21,126 nucleotides of DNA, taken from positions 1 through 21,126 of the IMG/VR virus record IMGVR_UViG_3300037042_002462; one strand, 5' to 3'. How positions within the stretch are numbered: the first letter of the stretch is position 1; each line of letters starts with the position of its first letter. The notes below the pieces were generated by a model that saw nothing but the letters and a program-made list of their open reading frames with translations, had not been told where the DNA came from and ran no database searches. The position numbers were made by a program, and so were the translations under genes. Positions 13,952 through 19,753 of this stretch are shown piece after piece. This stretch comes from a virus.

Positions 13952-14165
13952 TTTCTTCTTCTTTTTTTATAAAATTATAAACTAAACTAACTATTAGCTT
14001 TAATGTGAAAACCGTGTAAGCTAAAGCTACTAATACCGCCACGATCTGGATTACTGAATTTACTTCTCTGTTTATAACATATTCAAAAAATGTGTTTATA
14101 ACTATCAAATAAATCATTGTTAGTATGATGACTCCCCATGTTCCTAACCTTTCTACTTTAAACAT
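13944..14165 (-). CDS. Two-transmembrane hypothetical protein, 73 aa
   Basis: The protein has a short polar start (MFKVERLGTWG), two hydrophobic helices (about 11-30 and 38-63) separated by a charged loop (YVINREVNS), and a charged tail (FIKKEEEND). Its stop lies 8 nt inside the SPFH gene, so the two are translationally coupled. It may be a membrane partner of the SPFH complex. Family not recognised. Confidence 0.75.
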   Translation of the reverse strand: MFKVERLGTWGVIILTMIYLIVINTFFEYVINREVNSVIQIVAVLVALAYTVFTLKLIVSLVYNFIKKEEEND

Positions 14166-14181
14166 CTACTTCATTTATCTT

Positions 14182-14271
14182 TTATTGTATTACGTAATTC
14201 AAAATATACAAAACTATTGTGACAGTTCCAAGTAAACCAACCAGTATTATTTCTAAATCTTTCTCTTTCAT
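14182..14271 (-). CDS. Tiny membrane peptide, 29 aa
   Basis: ATG at 14271 overlaps the lipoprotein stop (ATGA) and the frame stops at 14182-14184. It starts MKEKDLEIILVGLLGTVTIV and forms one transmembrane helix with a charged N-terminus. Position and overlap match neighbouring small genes, but at this length chance cannot be excluded. Possibly a membrane modulator or toxin-like peptide; no evidence for either. Confidence 0.5.
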   Translation of the reverse strand: MKEKDLEIILVGLLGTVTIVLYILNYVIQ

Positions 14272-14507
14272 TTTACAGACTTATCAATTAAAATATATGG
14301 TGGTTTAATTCTAACTTCAGACCCATCACTATTGAAGTAATAGATTGTGTCCCCATCAAAACTAATTGTGTCGGTAAACCATATTGCGTCGTGCATTGGG
14401 TTTGGACCTGACGTTGGGACATAGACTTTACCATGGATTTCATATTTATAATCCTTATATGTACAGGCAGTCAAACCCAGTAACATAATTAAAATTAATT
14501 TTCTCAT
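14268..14507 (-). CDS. Small lipoprotein, 79 aa
   Basis: Starts MRKLILIMLLGLTAC, a lipoprotein signal with lipobox LTAC and Cys15. The mature part (YKDYKYEIHGKVYVPTSG, then FTDTISFDGDTIYYFNSDGS) is beta-rich and polar and ends PPYILIDKSVK. It overlaps the preceding gene (ATGA, stop 14504-14506) and the next small ORF (ATGA at 14268-14271). It is expected to be membrane-anchored facing the periplasm. Function unknown. Confidence 0.8.
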   Translation of the reverse strand: MRKLILIMLLGLTACTYKDYKYEIHGKVYVPTSGPNPMHDAIWFTDTISFDGDTIYYFNSDGSEVRIKPPYILIDKSVK

Positions 14508-14737
14508 AAATTTTCTTCTTTGATTTTTTCGTGTTTCTCTTTGAACCTATTGATTAACTCAACTAACTCATCAATTGAATCAAAAGCCCATCTTTCTGTT
14601 TCAATAACATAGAAATCCCCACCTCCACCATTATCGGTTTTGATTGTTAAGAACTGATCTTCAGTAGAATTACAATCCGCATCCTGAGCAAATGTTACTT
14701 TAAATTCCTGACTTAATATTTCGGCTTTTTTTATCAT
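14504..14737 (-). CDS. Hypothetical protein, 77 aa
   Basis: Starts MIKKAEILSQEFKVTFAQDA, then CNSTEDQFLTIKTDNGGGGD, FYVIETERWAFDSIDELVEL and a charged helical end. The ERWAFDSIDELVELINRF stretch resembles the end of many small phage proteins that pair a beta sheet with a C-terminal helix. A TATCTTTG box at 14752-14759 gives a leader of about 10 nt. It heads the short unit that runs through the lipoprotein to the SPFH gene. No known family. Confidence 0.8.
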   Translation of the reverse strand: MIKKAEILSQEFKVTFAQDADCNSTEDQFLTIKTDNGGGGDFYVIETERWAFDSIDELVELINRFKEKHEKIKEENL

Positions 14738-14751
14738 ATCTTATTTTTTAT

Positions 14752-14759
14752 CAAAGATA
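14752..14759 (-). promoter_or_regulatory. -7 box TATCTTTG before 14504-14737
   Basis: Minus-strand TATCTTTG matches TAnnTTTG and ends 14 nt before the ATG at 14737, so this start has a short leader, unlike the four boxes with 4-nt spacing. It lies between the small ORF at 14783-14884 and the start. Confidence 0.55.
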
Positions 14760-14782
14760 TGAAATTTAATGGAAATAAAAAA

Positions 14783-14884
14783 TTATTTTTCAGATTTTAT
14801 TTTTGCTACAACCATATGAATGGTTAATAAAACAAATGTTAATAACATTGATGTGATTTGTATAATACTTTCTAATTTTTGCAT
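14783..14884 (-). CDS. Tiny membrane peptide, 33 aa
   Basis: ATG at 14884, stop at 14783-14785, 9 nt after the stop of 14894-15196. Starts MQKLESIIQITSMLLTFVLL with one transmembrane helix and a basic tail (VAKIKSEK). It fits the pattern of other small membrane ORFs in this region (10873, 14182, 17010). Evidence is an intact frame, good spacing and typical composition; no homology is known. Confidence 0.5.
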   Translation of the reverse strand: MQKLESIIQITSMLLTFVLLTIHMVVAKIKSEK

Positions 14885-14893
14885 AATTGATGT

Positions 14894-15196
14894 TTATACA
14901 AATTTGATGCCACCATCAACCATTTCAACTTCACATACACCTTCGTCCACTGATAATATTTTATCAATATCTTCCAAAGTTAAATTCAATCTTTCAGGTT
15001 TGGCGTGGATCTTAAAACTTCTCGTTAAAGTTAATTTAGGATCCTTAATCAAATTTAATACAATCTCGTTCTCACATTTAACGATCATTGGGTATTGTCC
15101 GTTCACGGTTACAATTGCTTCATCTCCAACAAATATCTCTTCAGTCGATCCAAGATATGGTTTCTCATCAATTACAAATAATTTTACTCTAGTCAT
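14894..15196 (-). CDS. Hypothetical protein, 100 aa
   Basis: I start it at the ATG at 15196, just inside the end of the upstream gene (8-nt overlap); a longer frame from 15295 only duplicates upstream coding sequence. It starts MTRVKLFVIDEKPYLGSTEE, then GDEAIVTVNGQYPMIVKCEN, and ends DEGVCEVEMVDGGIKFV. Strand-rich with two Cys; no clear metal site or membrane segment. Family not recognised. Confidence 0.75.
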   Translation of the reverse strand: MTRVKLFVIDEKPYLGSTEEIFVGDEAIVTVNGQYPMIVKCENEIVLNLIKDPKLTLTRSFKIHAKPERLNLTLEDIDKILSVDEGVCEVEMVDGGIKFV

Positions 15197-15500
15197 TTTT
15201 CTTTCTATTATATATATGTGTATGGTTCCAATTACCACACGTATCACAGGGTTGGTAATCCATTGAATTTTCAACATCATACTCAAATTCATCACTATTA
15301 GTAATAATCATATGAGCAATGTCCGACCAATCTTGAATACTTAATTTATGTTTTAATGATTTTAATTTATCAATTATACCATCCTTTAAGTCACCGATCA
15401 TTTCGGGACTTCTATTATCAAACTCGTGAGTAAATAAAGATTCACCATCAACCTCAACGTCGTTTCCAAAACAATTCTCACTCAAGGTTATATTATTCAT
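15189..15500 (-). CDS. Small protein with Cys2/His2-like site, 103 aa
   Basis: The N-terminal two-thirds is a polar mixed domain with a helix (DLKDGIIDKLKSLKHKLSIQ). The C-terminus has CDTCGNWNHTHIY (85-97): Cys85, Cys88, His93, His95, a plausible zinc-binding knuckle. Neighbouring genes overlap it on both sides (stop inside the next start; start overlapping 15497). Nucleic-acid binding is plausible from the knuckle and charge but unproven. Confidence 0.75.
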   Translation of the reverse strand: MNNITLSENCFGNDVEVDGESLFTHEFDNRSPEMIGDLKDGIIDKLKSLKHKLSIQDWSDIAHMIITNSDEFEYDVENSMDYQPCDTCGNWNHTHIYNRKKND

Positions 15501-15811
15501 ATTCTTAAATTATTTTTATAATTCATATCCATAATATAATTCTTTAAATTTTTAACTAAAGATTCAGCGTCAGATTTCTCATACATATCAGGATATCTTT
15601 CCGACATTTTATTTGTTTCTTCCATATCACGACAACTCGTTAGTATGTCAGATAACATGGTCTTTAACATATGTTCCTTATTGTATGAATCCTCAATCTT
15701 TCTTTGGAGGACAATTTCCTCAAGTTCTCTTGTGTAATCAATTAACTCTTCAACTGGACCTAAATCCATTAAATGTTCATTACCTCTGAATATTTGACTT
15801 ACGCTCTTCAT
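15497..15811 (-). CDS. Hypothetical helical protein, 104 aa
   Basis: The longest frame starts at a TTG (15844); I prefer the ATG at 15811 (MKSVSQIFRGNEHL), which overlaps the upstream stop by 32 nt. Another ATG at 15769 (MDLGPVEELI) would avoid overlap, so the start is uncertain. The rest is charged helix: YTRELEEIVLQRKIEDSYNK and later DAESLVKNLKNYIMD. It has no metal site or membrane segment, and its stop overlaps the next start (ATGA-like). Family not recognised. Confidence 0.6.
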   Translation of the reverse strand: MKSVSQIFRGNEHLMDLGPVEELIDYTRELEEIVLQRKIEDSYNKEHMLKTMLSDILTSCRDMEETNKMSERYPDMYEKSDAESLVKNLKNYIMDMNYKNNLRI

Positions 15812-16166
15812 AGTGTTTGTTACATAATGTTCTATACCAACCAAGATCTGTTCTCATATCACCTTTTTCACCACAGGTTTCACAAATCTCATAACTTTTA
15901 TTTTCAGCTAAATGTATTCTTTTAAAAATTTCATCAGATCCGGCATTGATGTAAAATCTTAACCCACCGAATTTTTCTTTAACCTGACATATCTGTTTGT
16001 CCCACCCAAGTTTTATTAGATCTTCAATTAGATCTTTAATTAATGGATACCAACCACTATCAACATCAAATACCCCACAGTGTTTAATATTTGGTCTGTC
16101 AGAGTAATACCCATTCTCAAGTCCACCTATGGACTCAAGGAAATCATCCATTTCTTCTTTAGTCAT
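15780..16166 (-). CDS. Phage zinc-ribbon-like protein, 128 aa
   Basis: Contains GWDKQICQVKEKFGGLRFYI (54-73), then CETCGEKGDMRT (95-106) and TLCNKHYEE (113-121): Cys95, Cys98, Cys115 and His118 form a plausible zinc site. I associate the QVKEKFGGLRFYI and CETCG pattern with a widespread family of unknown phage proteins. Starts 8 nt inside the HAD gene's stop. Could bind nucleic acid or protein; no enzyme motif. Confidence 0.8.
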   Translation of the reverse strand: MTKEEMDDFLESIGGLENGYYSDRPNIKHCGVFDVDSGWYPLIKDLIEDLIKLGWDKQICQVKEKFGGLRFYINAGSDEIFKRIHLAENKSYEICETCGEKGDMRTDLGWYRTLCNKHYEERKSNIQR

Positions 16167-16737
16167 CTTTTAAAAACTTTAATATTTTTTCTTTAATTCC
16201 AGATTGTTTAATACCTTCGGATCCTTTTGGCGTTAACACAAAGTTATCTAACCCCCAATCTTTCCAACTCTCACCATTCTTACCCATATCAAGGTCATCA
16301 ACCGCAACCCAATGTGTAATCTCAGGATGGTCGTGTAGGTATTGTTTAATCTCAATAACACGAGTCATCTCTAAGTCCCATTGTGGTGACCATATCCAAA
16401 CCATATCATTATACCAAGTACATTGTCCTAAGTTTGGTGTTAAGTCAACTGGTTTTTTTATAATTCCTTGCGATTCATAATACTCACCCATCTCTTCAAG
16501 GTTTGCCCATCGTTTCCAATCAGATGAGGTTACAATCTCAGCACCTGTCTCTTCAATAATTTTATTAAGAATCTTAATTGCCTTCTGATTGAAGTTATCA
16601 AATCGATACTCCAAAGGGAATTCACCCATTTTCATTGACAATTTACGTCCACCCCACTTTTCTTGTTTCTTACGTCGTCCTCCCCACTCTGAAGATAAAC
16701 AAATAACCCCATCGTGATCTAAAAATATTACTTTCAT
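16159..16737 (-). CDS. HAD-family phosphatase (HAD_SAK_2-like)
   Basis: 192 aa. Motif I LDHDGV (6-11) with catalytic Asp7 and Asp9, motif II around VTSSDWKRW (69-77) with Thr70/Ser71, and a C-terminal WVAVDDLDMG (143-152) with acidic residues 147-148. Between them an AIKILNKIIEETGAEIV helix-strand gives the HAD fold, and an unusual WGGRRKKQEKWGGRK insert follows motif I. This resembles HAD domains linked to RNA-repair (Swiss Army Knife) proteins; the substrate is unknown. The stop overlaps the zinc-ribbon gene by 8 nt. Confidence 0.88.
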   Translation of the reverse strand: MKVIFLDHDGVICLSSEWGGRRKKQEKWGGRKLSMKMGEFPLEYRFDNFNQKAIKILNKIIEETGAEIVTSSDWKRWANLEEMGEYYESQGIIKKPVDLTPNLGQCTWYNDMVWIWSPQWDLEMTRVIEIKQYLHDHPEITHWVAVDDLDMGKNGESWKDWGLDNFVLTPKGSEGIKQSGIKEKILKFLKDD

Positions 16738-16741
16738 TTTT

Positions 16742-17026
16742 TTATGTTATTGATCCAACCACATTATATTCTTCTTTAAACCATTCCTCCATAATATTAT
16801 ACAACTCACTTAATATTTCAGGATCGTTGTCATTAATATTAAATGTCCTAACCAATGGTTTCACCATTTTTATCCAATTAAGAAATATTATTTCTTCTTT
16901 AGGTTGGAACTCAAAATATACTTCACCCTCTTTATGATAACAAAGATTTTTTGGACTACACACTAAATCACTGTAATGTGTATCCAAAAAATTTTTAATA
17001 ACTATTTTTTTATTCTTTCCTATCAT
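16742..17026 (-). CDS. Hypothetical protein, 94 aa
   Basis: Starts MIGKNKKIVIKNFLDTHYSD, then LVCSPKNLCYHKEGEVYFEF, and ends in an acidic helix (EILSELYNIMEEWFKEEYNV). Mixed alpha/beta, with two Cys in a CSPKNLC arrangement that alone does not prove a metal site. Its start lies inside the end of the membrane ORF 17010-17123 (17-nt overlap). It is 4 nt from the HAD gene. Family not recognised. Confidence 0.75.
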   Translation of the reverse strand: MIGKNKKIVIKNFLDTHYSDLVCSPKNLCYHKEGEVYFEFQPKEEIIFLNWIKMVKPLVRTFNINDNDPEILSELYNIMEEWFKEEYNVVGSIT

Positions 17027-17123
17027 TTAAGAATTTATTAAAAGGATGATCCTTATCTTTATTAACTTTCCTAATAAAAGCCGAGACCATTATTATCAGT
17101 AAAAAAAGTATAAGTCCTATCAT
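17010..17123 (-). CDS. Small single-pass membrane protein, 37 aa
   Basis: ATG at 17123, stop 17010-17012. Starts MIGLILFLLIIMVSAFIRKV, a strong transmembrane helix, and ends in a basic cytoplasmic-type tail (NKDKDHPFNKFLNDRKE). The -7 box at 17128-17135 is 4 nt before the ATG, the same layout as three much larger genes, which argues that this small ORF is real and is the first gene of the unit. Confidence 0.75.
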   Translation of the reverse strand: MIGLILFLLIIMVSAFIRKVNKDKDHPFNKFLNDRKE

Positions 17124-17127
17124 ATCA

Positions 17128-17135
17128 CAAATATA
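17128..17135 (-). promoter_or_regulatory. -7 box TATATTTG, 4 nt before ATG of 17010-17123
   Basis: Minus-strand TATATTTG with the same 4-nt spacing to ATG as at 3970, 8930 and 12018, and placed right after the terminator at 17153-17181. The ATG-spacer-box string is the same 15 bases as at 8923-8937. Confidence 0.75.
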
Positions 17136-17152
17136 AGAAATTAATTTTAAAT

Positions 17153-17181
17153 AAAAAACCCCACCTGTTGAAGATGGGGTT
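17153..17181 (-). terminator. Hairpin terminator after the TonB receptor gene
   Basis: The stem is AACCCCA (17157-17163) with TGGGGTT (17175-17181) plus partial further pairing, followed on the minus strand by a T-rich tail (17151-17158). It lies just after the stop of the receptor gene at 17187 and separates that operon from the next promoter. Confidence 0.9.
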
Positions 17182-17186
17182 AATTT

Positions 17187-19748
17187 TTAAAACTTATATC
17201 TAACCGATAGTGAAACCGTTTGACCAAAAGTAATCTCTTGCCACCTATTATCTTCTGTGTCATATTTTTGATTACCATTTAGGTCTTGAAAGTATATAAG
17301 TTTTTGTGCCAATATATCTTTTATATTTAATTTTATTTCAAACTTTTTATATGATTTTGCTAACTGGAAGTCAATTACATTTCTACCGTTTTCCCAAACA
17401 CTAGGTTCTTGTTGATTACCAACAATATATATTCTAGGTCCAATAACATTATATGATAAAGTCACATTAAAATCTTCTTTTTTATTCGTGTAAAATAAAC
17501 CTGAATTAATGATGTATGGTGATTGACCTTGTAATGGTCTGTTACCTCCGGCACCTATAACCTCATCCATATTAACTACAGATTTAATTAAAGATATATT
17601 ACTATAAAGTGTAAGTTGGTCCCATAACTTATGGTTTTCAACTTTAGATAAAAACCCCAATTTAAATCTGAATTCTAACTCACCACCAAAACTTTGTGAT
17701 CTATCTATGTTTGAAAAGTATAACTCAGGTGCCCCTGATGTTCCAGTCCTATTTATAGTTTCAATAGGATTATCAAAGTTTTTGTAAAATCCTGACAAAC
17801 TTATAATCTGACCACTACCAGGATAAACTTCATATCTAATATCACAATTAGTTATCTTAGTTCTTTTTAAGTATGGATTACCTGATGTAATATTATCTAA
17901 TATAAAGTTATAGAAGTTAAATGGAGCCAACTCCCTAAACTCAGGTCTTGATACCGTTTGACTAATACTTCCTCTTAACTTCATTTTTTTATTGAAGTTA
18001 TAAATTATATTAACCGAAGGTAATAAATCAATCACAGTGGTATCAATGTTTCTATTTAGGTTACTCCCAAATTCAATGTAGTTAAAGTTTTGATTGTAAG
18101 ATTCTAATCTAACTCCACCCGTAAATCTCCACTTATCTAATTTGTAATCAACCATAGTGTAGAAAGAGTTTAATAATGAATTTGCATTATAACTATCATC
18201 TACTTTGGTCGCTTCATCTAATTTAAAACCACCCTGACCATTACTCAAAAGACCCATATTCTCAATAGAAAATATTTGATCCATAGGTAATAAAAGTAAG
18301 TTACTATTAAAGGTACTACCGTTTGGTTTATATTGTGAAAACCCAAAGTTTCTTGATTGGAAGTCTTTCATTCTAAATTGATTCCATCCACCGATTTTAA
18401 TTGAATTAACATCTTTAAATGGAATTGTTAGGTCATACCTAGCACTTATAATTTTTTCATCTGATTCAGACCAAAACATATTACCAGCTGCCGTTGGTAT
18501 GGTACCATTCTGTTGAACTACGGCAACATATTGTTCTGTTGGGTCATCCTCATTTAAAGAGTATTTTCTATAAACTACTCTCCTTAGGTTTGGTATGTCT
18601 CTTTTAACATTACTATAACCAACACTCCAATTAAATTTATTTTCTTTTATCGTGTGGATCCCAAGTAATTGATTAGTTAAAAAGTTATTTTGAGTATACC
18701 AAAAATTTGTAGACTTTTCCCATTGTCTTGGATCACTATCCAATTCTCTAACACCATTTCTAACGTTAACCTTATCTTCAGAATTTACGGAATAAATGTT
18801 CTTAAACTTGATGGTGTTGTTTTCATTAATCTTATAAACCAAATTTAACATACCACTATTCAAAACACTCCGAGTAAAGACAGAATCATTTAGTTCCATT
18901 TTCTTAACCACACCTGTTGCTTGTTCCTCAAACTCTCTTCTAACAATATTATTATAGTTGAAGTTGTTTTGGTAGTTATATGTTAAAATGAAACTTAACG
19001 TTTGTTTCTTTTTTAATTTAATGTTTCTACTTAATGTATATTGAATAGATGGGTTAGGTAACGCAAGTCTATCTTTAGTTGACCAAGTAAAATCCATTAG
19101 TTTTGCAACCTCAGACCTTTCTTGTTTTGATAAGTTTTGGAAATCAATAGTCCCATCAATATTTGGTAACCCTCTAGATTCAACATTATAAGTTTTAAAA
19201 TTCCTAAATGTTGCAATTGTATTATGTGATCCTCCAATCTGTATTGTGTGTGTATTATCATTTTTAGGTTCGGAAGTGTTGATATCAATTATACCTCCAG
19301 CAAATTCACCAGGTAAATCAGGACTAGCAGTCTTCATTACCATTAGATTGTCAATCATGTTTGATGGAAAAATATCAAATGAAAAAGATCTCTTATCGGA
19401 TTCTGAACTTGGTAAAGGTAGTCCGTTCAATAATGCGAAGTTATATCTATCATTAAGACCCCTCACAACCACGAACTTATTATCCACAACACTTATCCCA
19501 CTAACACGTTTAAAAACATCAGAGACCTTAGAGTCTGGTGTTCTCTTAAAGGTCTCTGCGTTAATTCCGTCTACAGATGTAACACTATTTCTTTGTAGTT
19601 TTACAAGTTCTGTTGTTGATTCTTTATTAATTTTAAAGGTAACCGTAACCCCCTCAACATTTCTAACTGAGTCTTTTTTAAATGTCTCAGATGGTTGAGC
19701 TAATAATTGTATTGGTAGTACCAATAATAACGTCAATAAAAATTTCAT
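17187..19748 (-). CDS. TonB-dependent outer-membrane receptor
   Basis: 853 aa with a signal peptide (about 1-17, cut after LLA). The mature start has a probable TonB-box region (EGVTVTFKINKES) and then the plug: SVTSVDGINAETFKRTPDSK, FVVVRGLNDRYNFALLNGLP and DLPGEFAGGIIDINTSEPKN. The rest is a barrel of alternating aromatic strands ending SLSVRYKF, typical of outer-membrane insertion. Bacteroidota relatives with this plug usually begin with a carboxypeptidase-regulatory-like domain of about 90 residues, which is absent here. Substrate unknown. It follows the T9SS-sorted protein by 5 nt and ends at a terminator, so the pair is an operon. In phage-like surroundings this is unusual. Confidence 0.95.
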   Translation of the reverse strand: MKFLLTLLLVLPIQLLAQPSETFKKDSVRNVEGVTVTFKINKESTTELVKLQRNSVTSVDGINAETFKRTPDSKVSDVFKRVSGISVVDNKFVVVRGLNDRYNFALLNGLPLPSSESDKRSFSFDIFPSNMIDNLMVMKTASPDLPGEFAGGIIDINTSEPKNDNTHTIQIGGSHNTIATFRNFKTYNVESRGLPNIDGTIDFQNLSKQERSEVAKLMDFTWSTKDRLALPNPSIQYTLSRNIKLKKKQTLSFILTYNYQNNFNYNNIVRREFEEQATGVVKKMELNDSVFTRSVLNSGMLNLVYKINENNTIKFKNIYSVNSEDKVNVRNGVRELDSDPRQWEKSTNFWYTQNNFLTNQLLGIHTIKENKFNWSVGYSNVKRDIPNLRRVVYRKYSLNEDDPTEQYVAVVQQNGTIPTAAGNMFWSESDEKIISARYDLTIPFKDVNSIKIGGWNQFRMKDFQSRNFGFSQYKPNGSTFNSNLLLLPMDQIFSIENMGLLSNGQGGFKLDEATKVDDSYNANSLLNSFYTMVDYKLDKWRFTGGVRLESYNQNFNYIEFGSNLNRNIDTTVIDLLPSVNIIYNFNKKMKLRGSISQTVSRPEFRELAPFNFYNFILDNITSGNPYLKRTKITNCDIRYEVYPGSGQIISLSGFYKNFDNPIETINRTGTSGAPELYFSNIDRSQSFGGELEFRFKLGFLSKVENHKLWDQLTLYSNISLIKSVVNMDEVIGAGGNRPLQGQSPYIINSGLFYTNKKEDFNVTLSYNVIGPRIYIVGNQQEPSVWENGRNVIDFQLAKSYKKFEIKLNIKDILAQKLIYFQDLNGNQKYDTEDNRWQEITFGQTVSLSVRYKF

Positions 19749-19753
19749 TCCTA

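Noticed and set aside
14894-15295. Longer 133-aa start for the gene at 14894-15196
   Set aside because: The extra N-terminus only reads an alternative frame of the upstream gene; the ATG at 15196 gives normal overlap.
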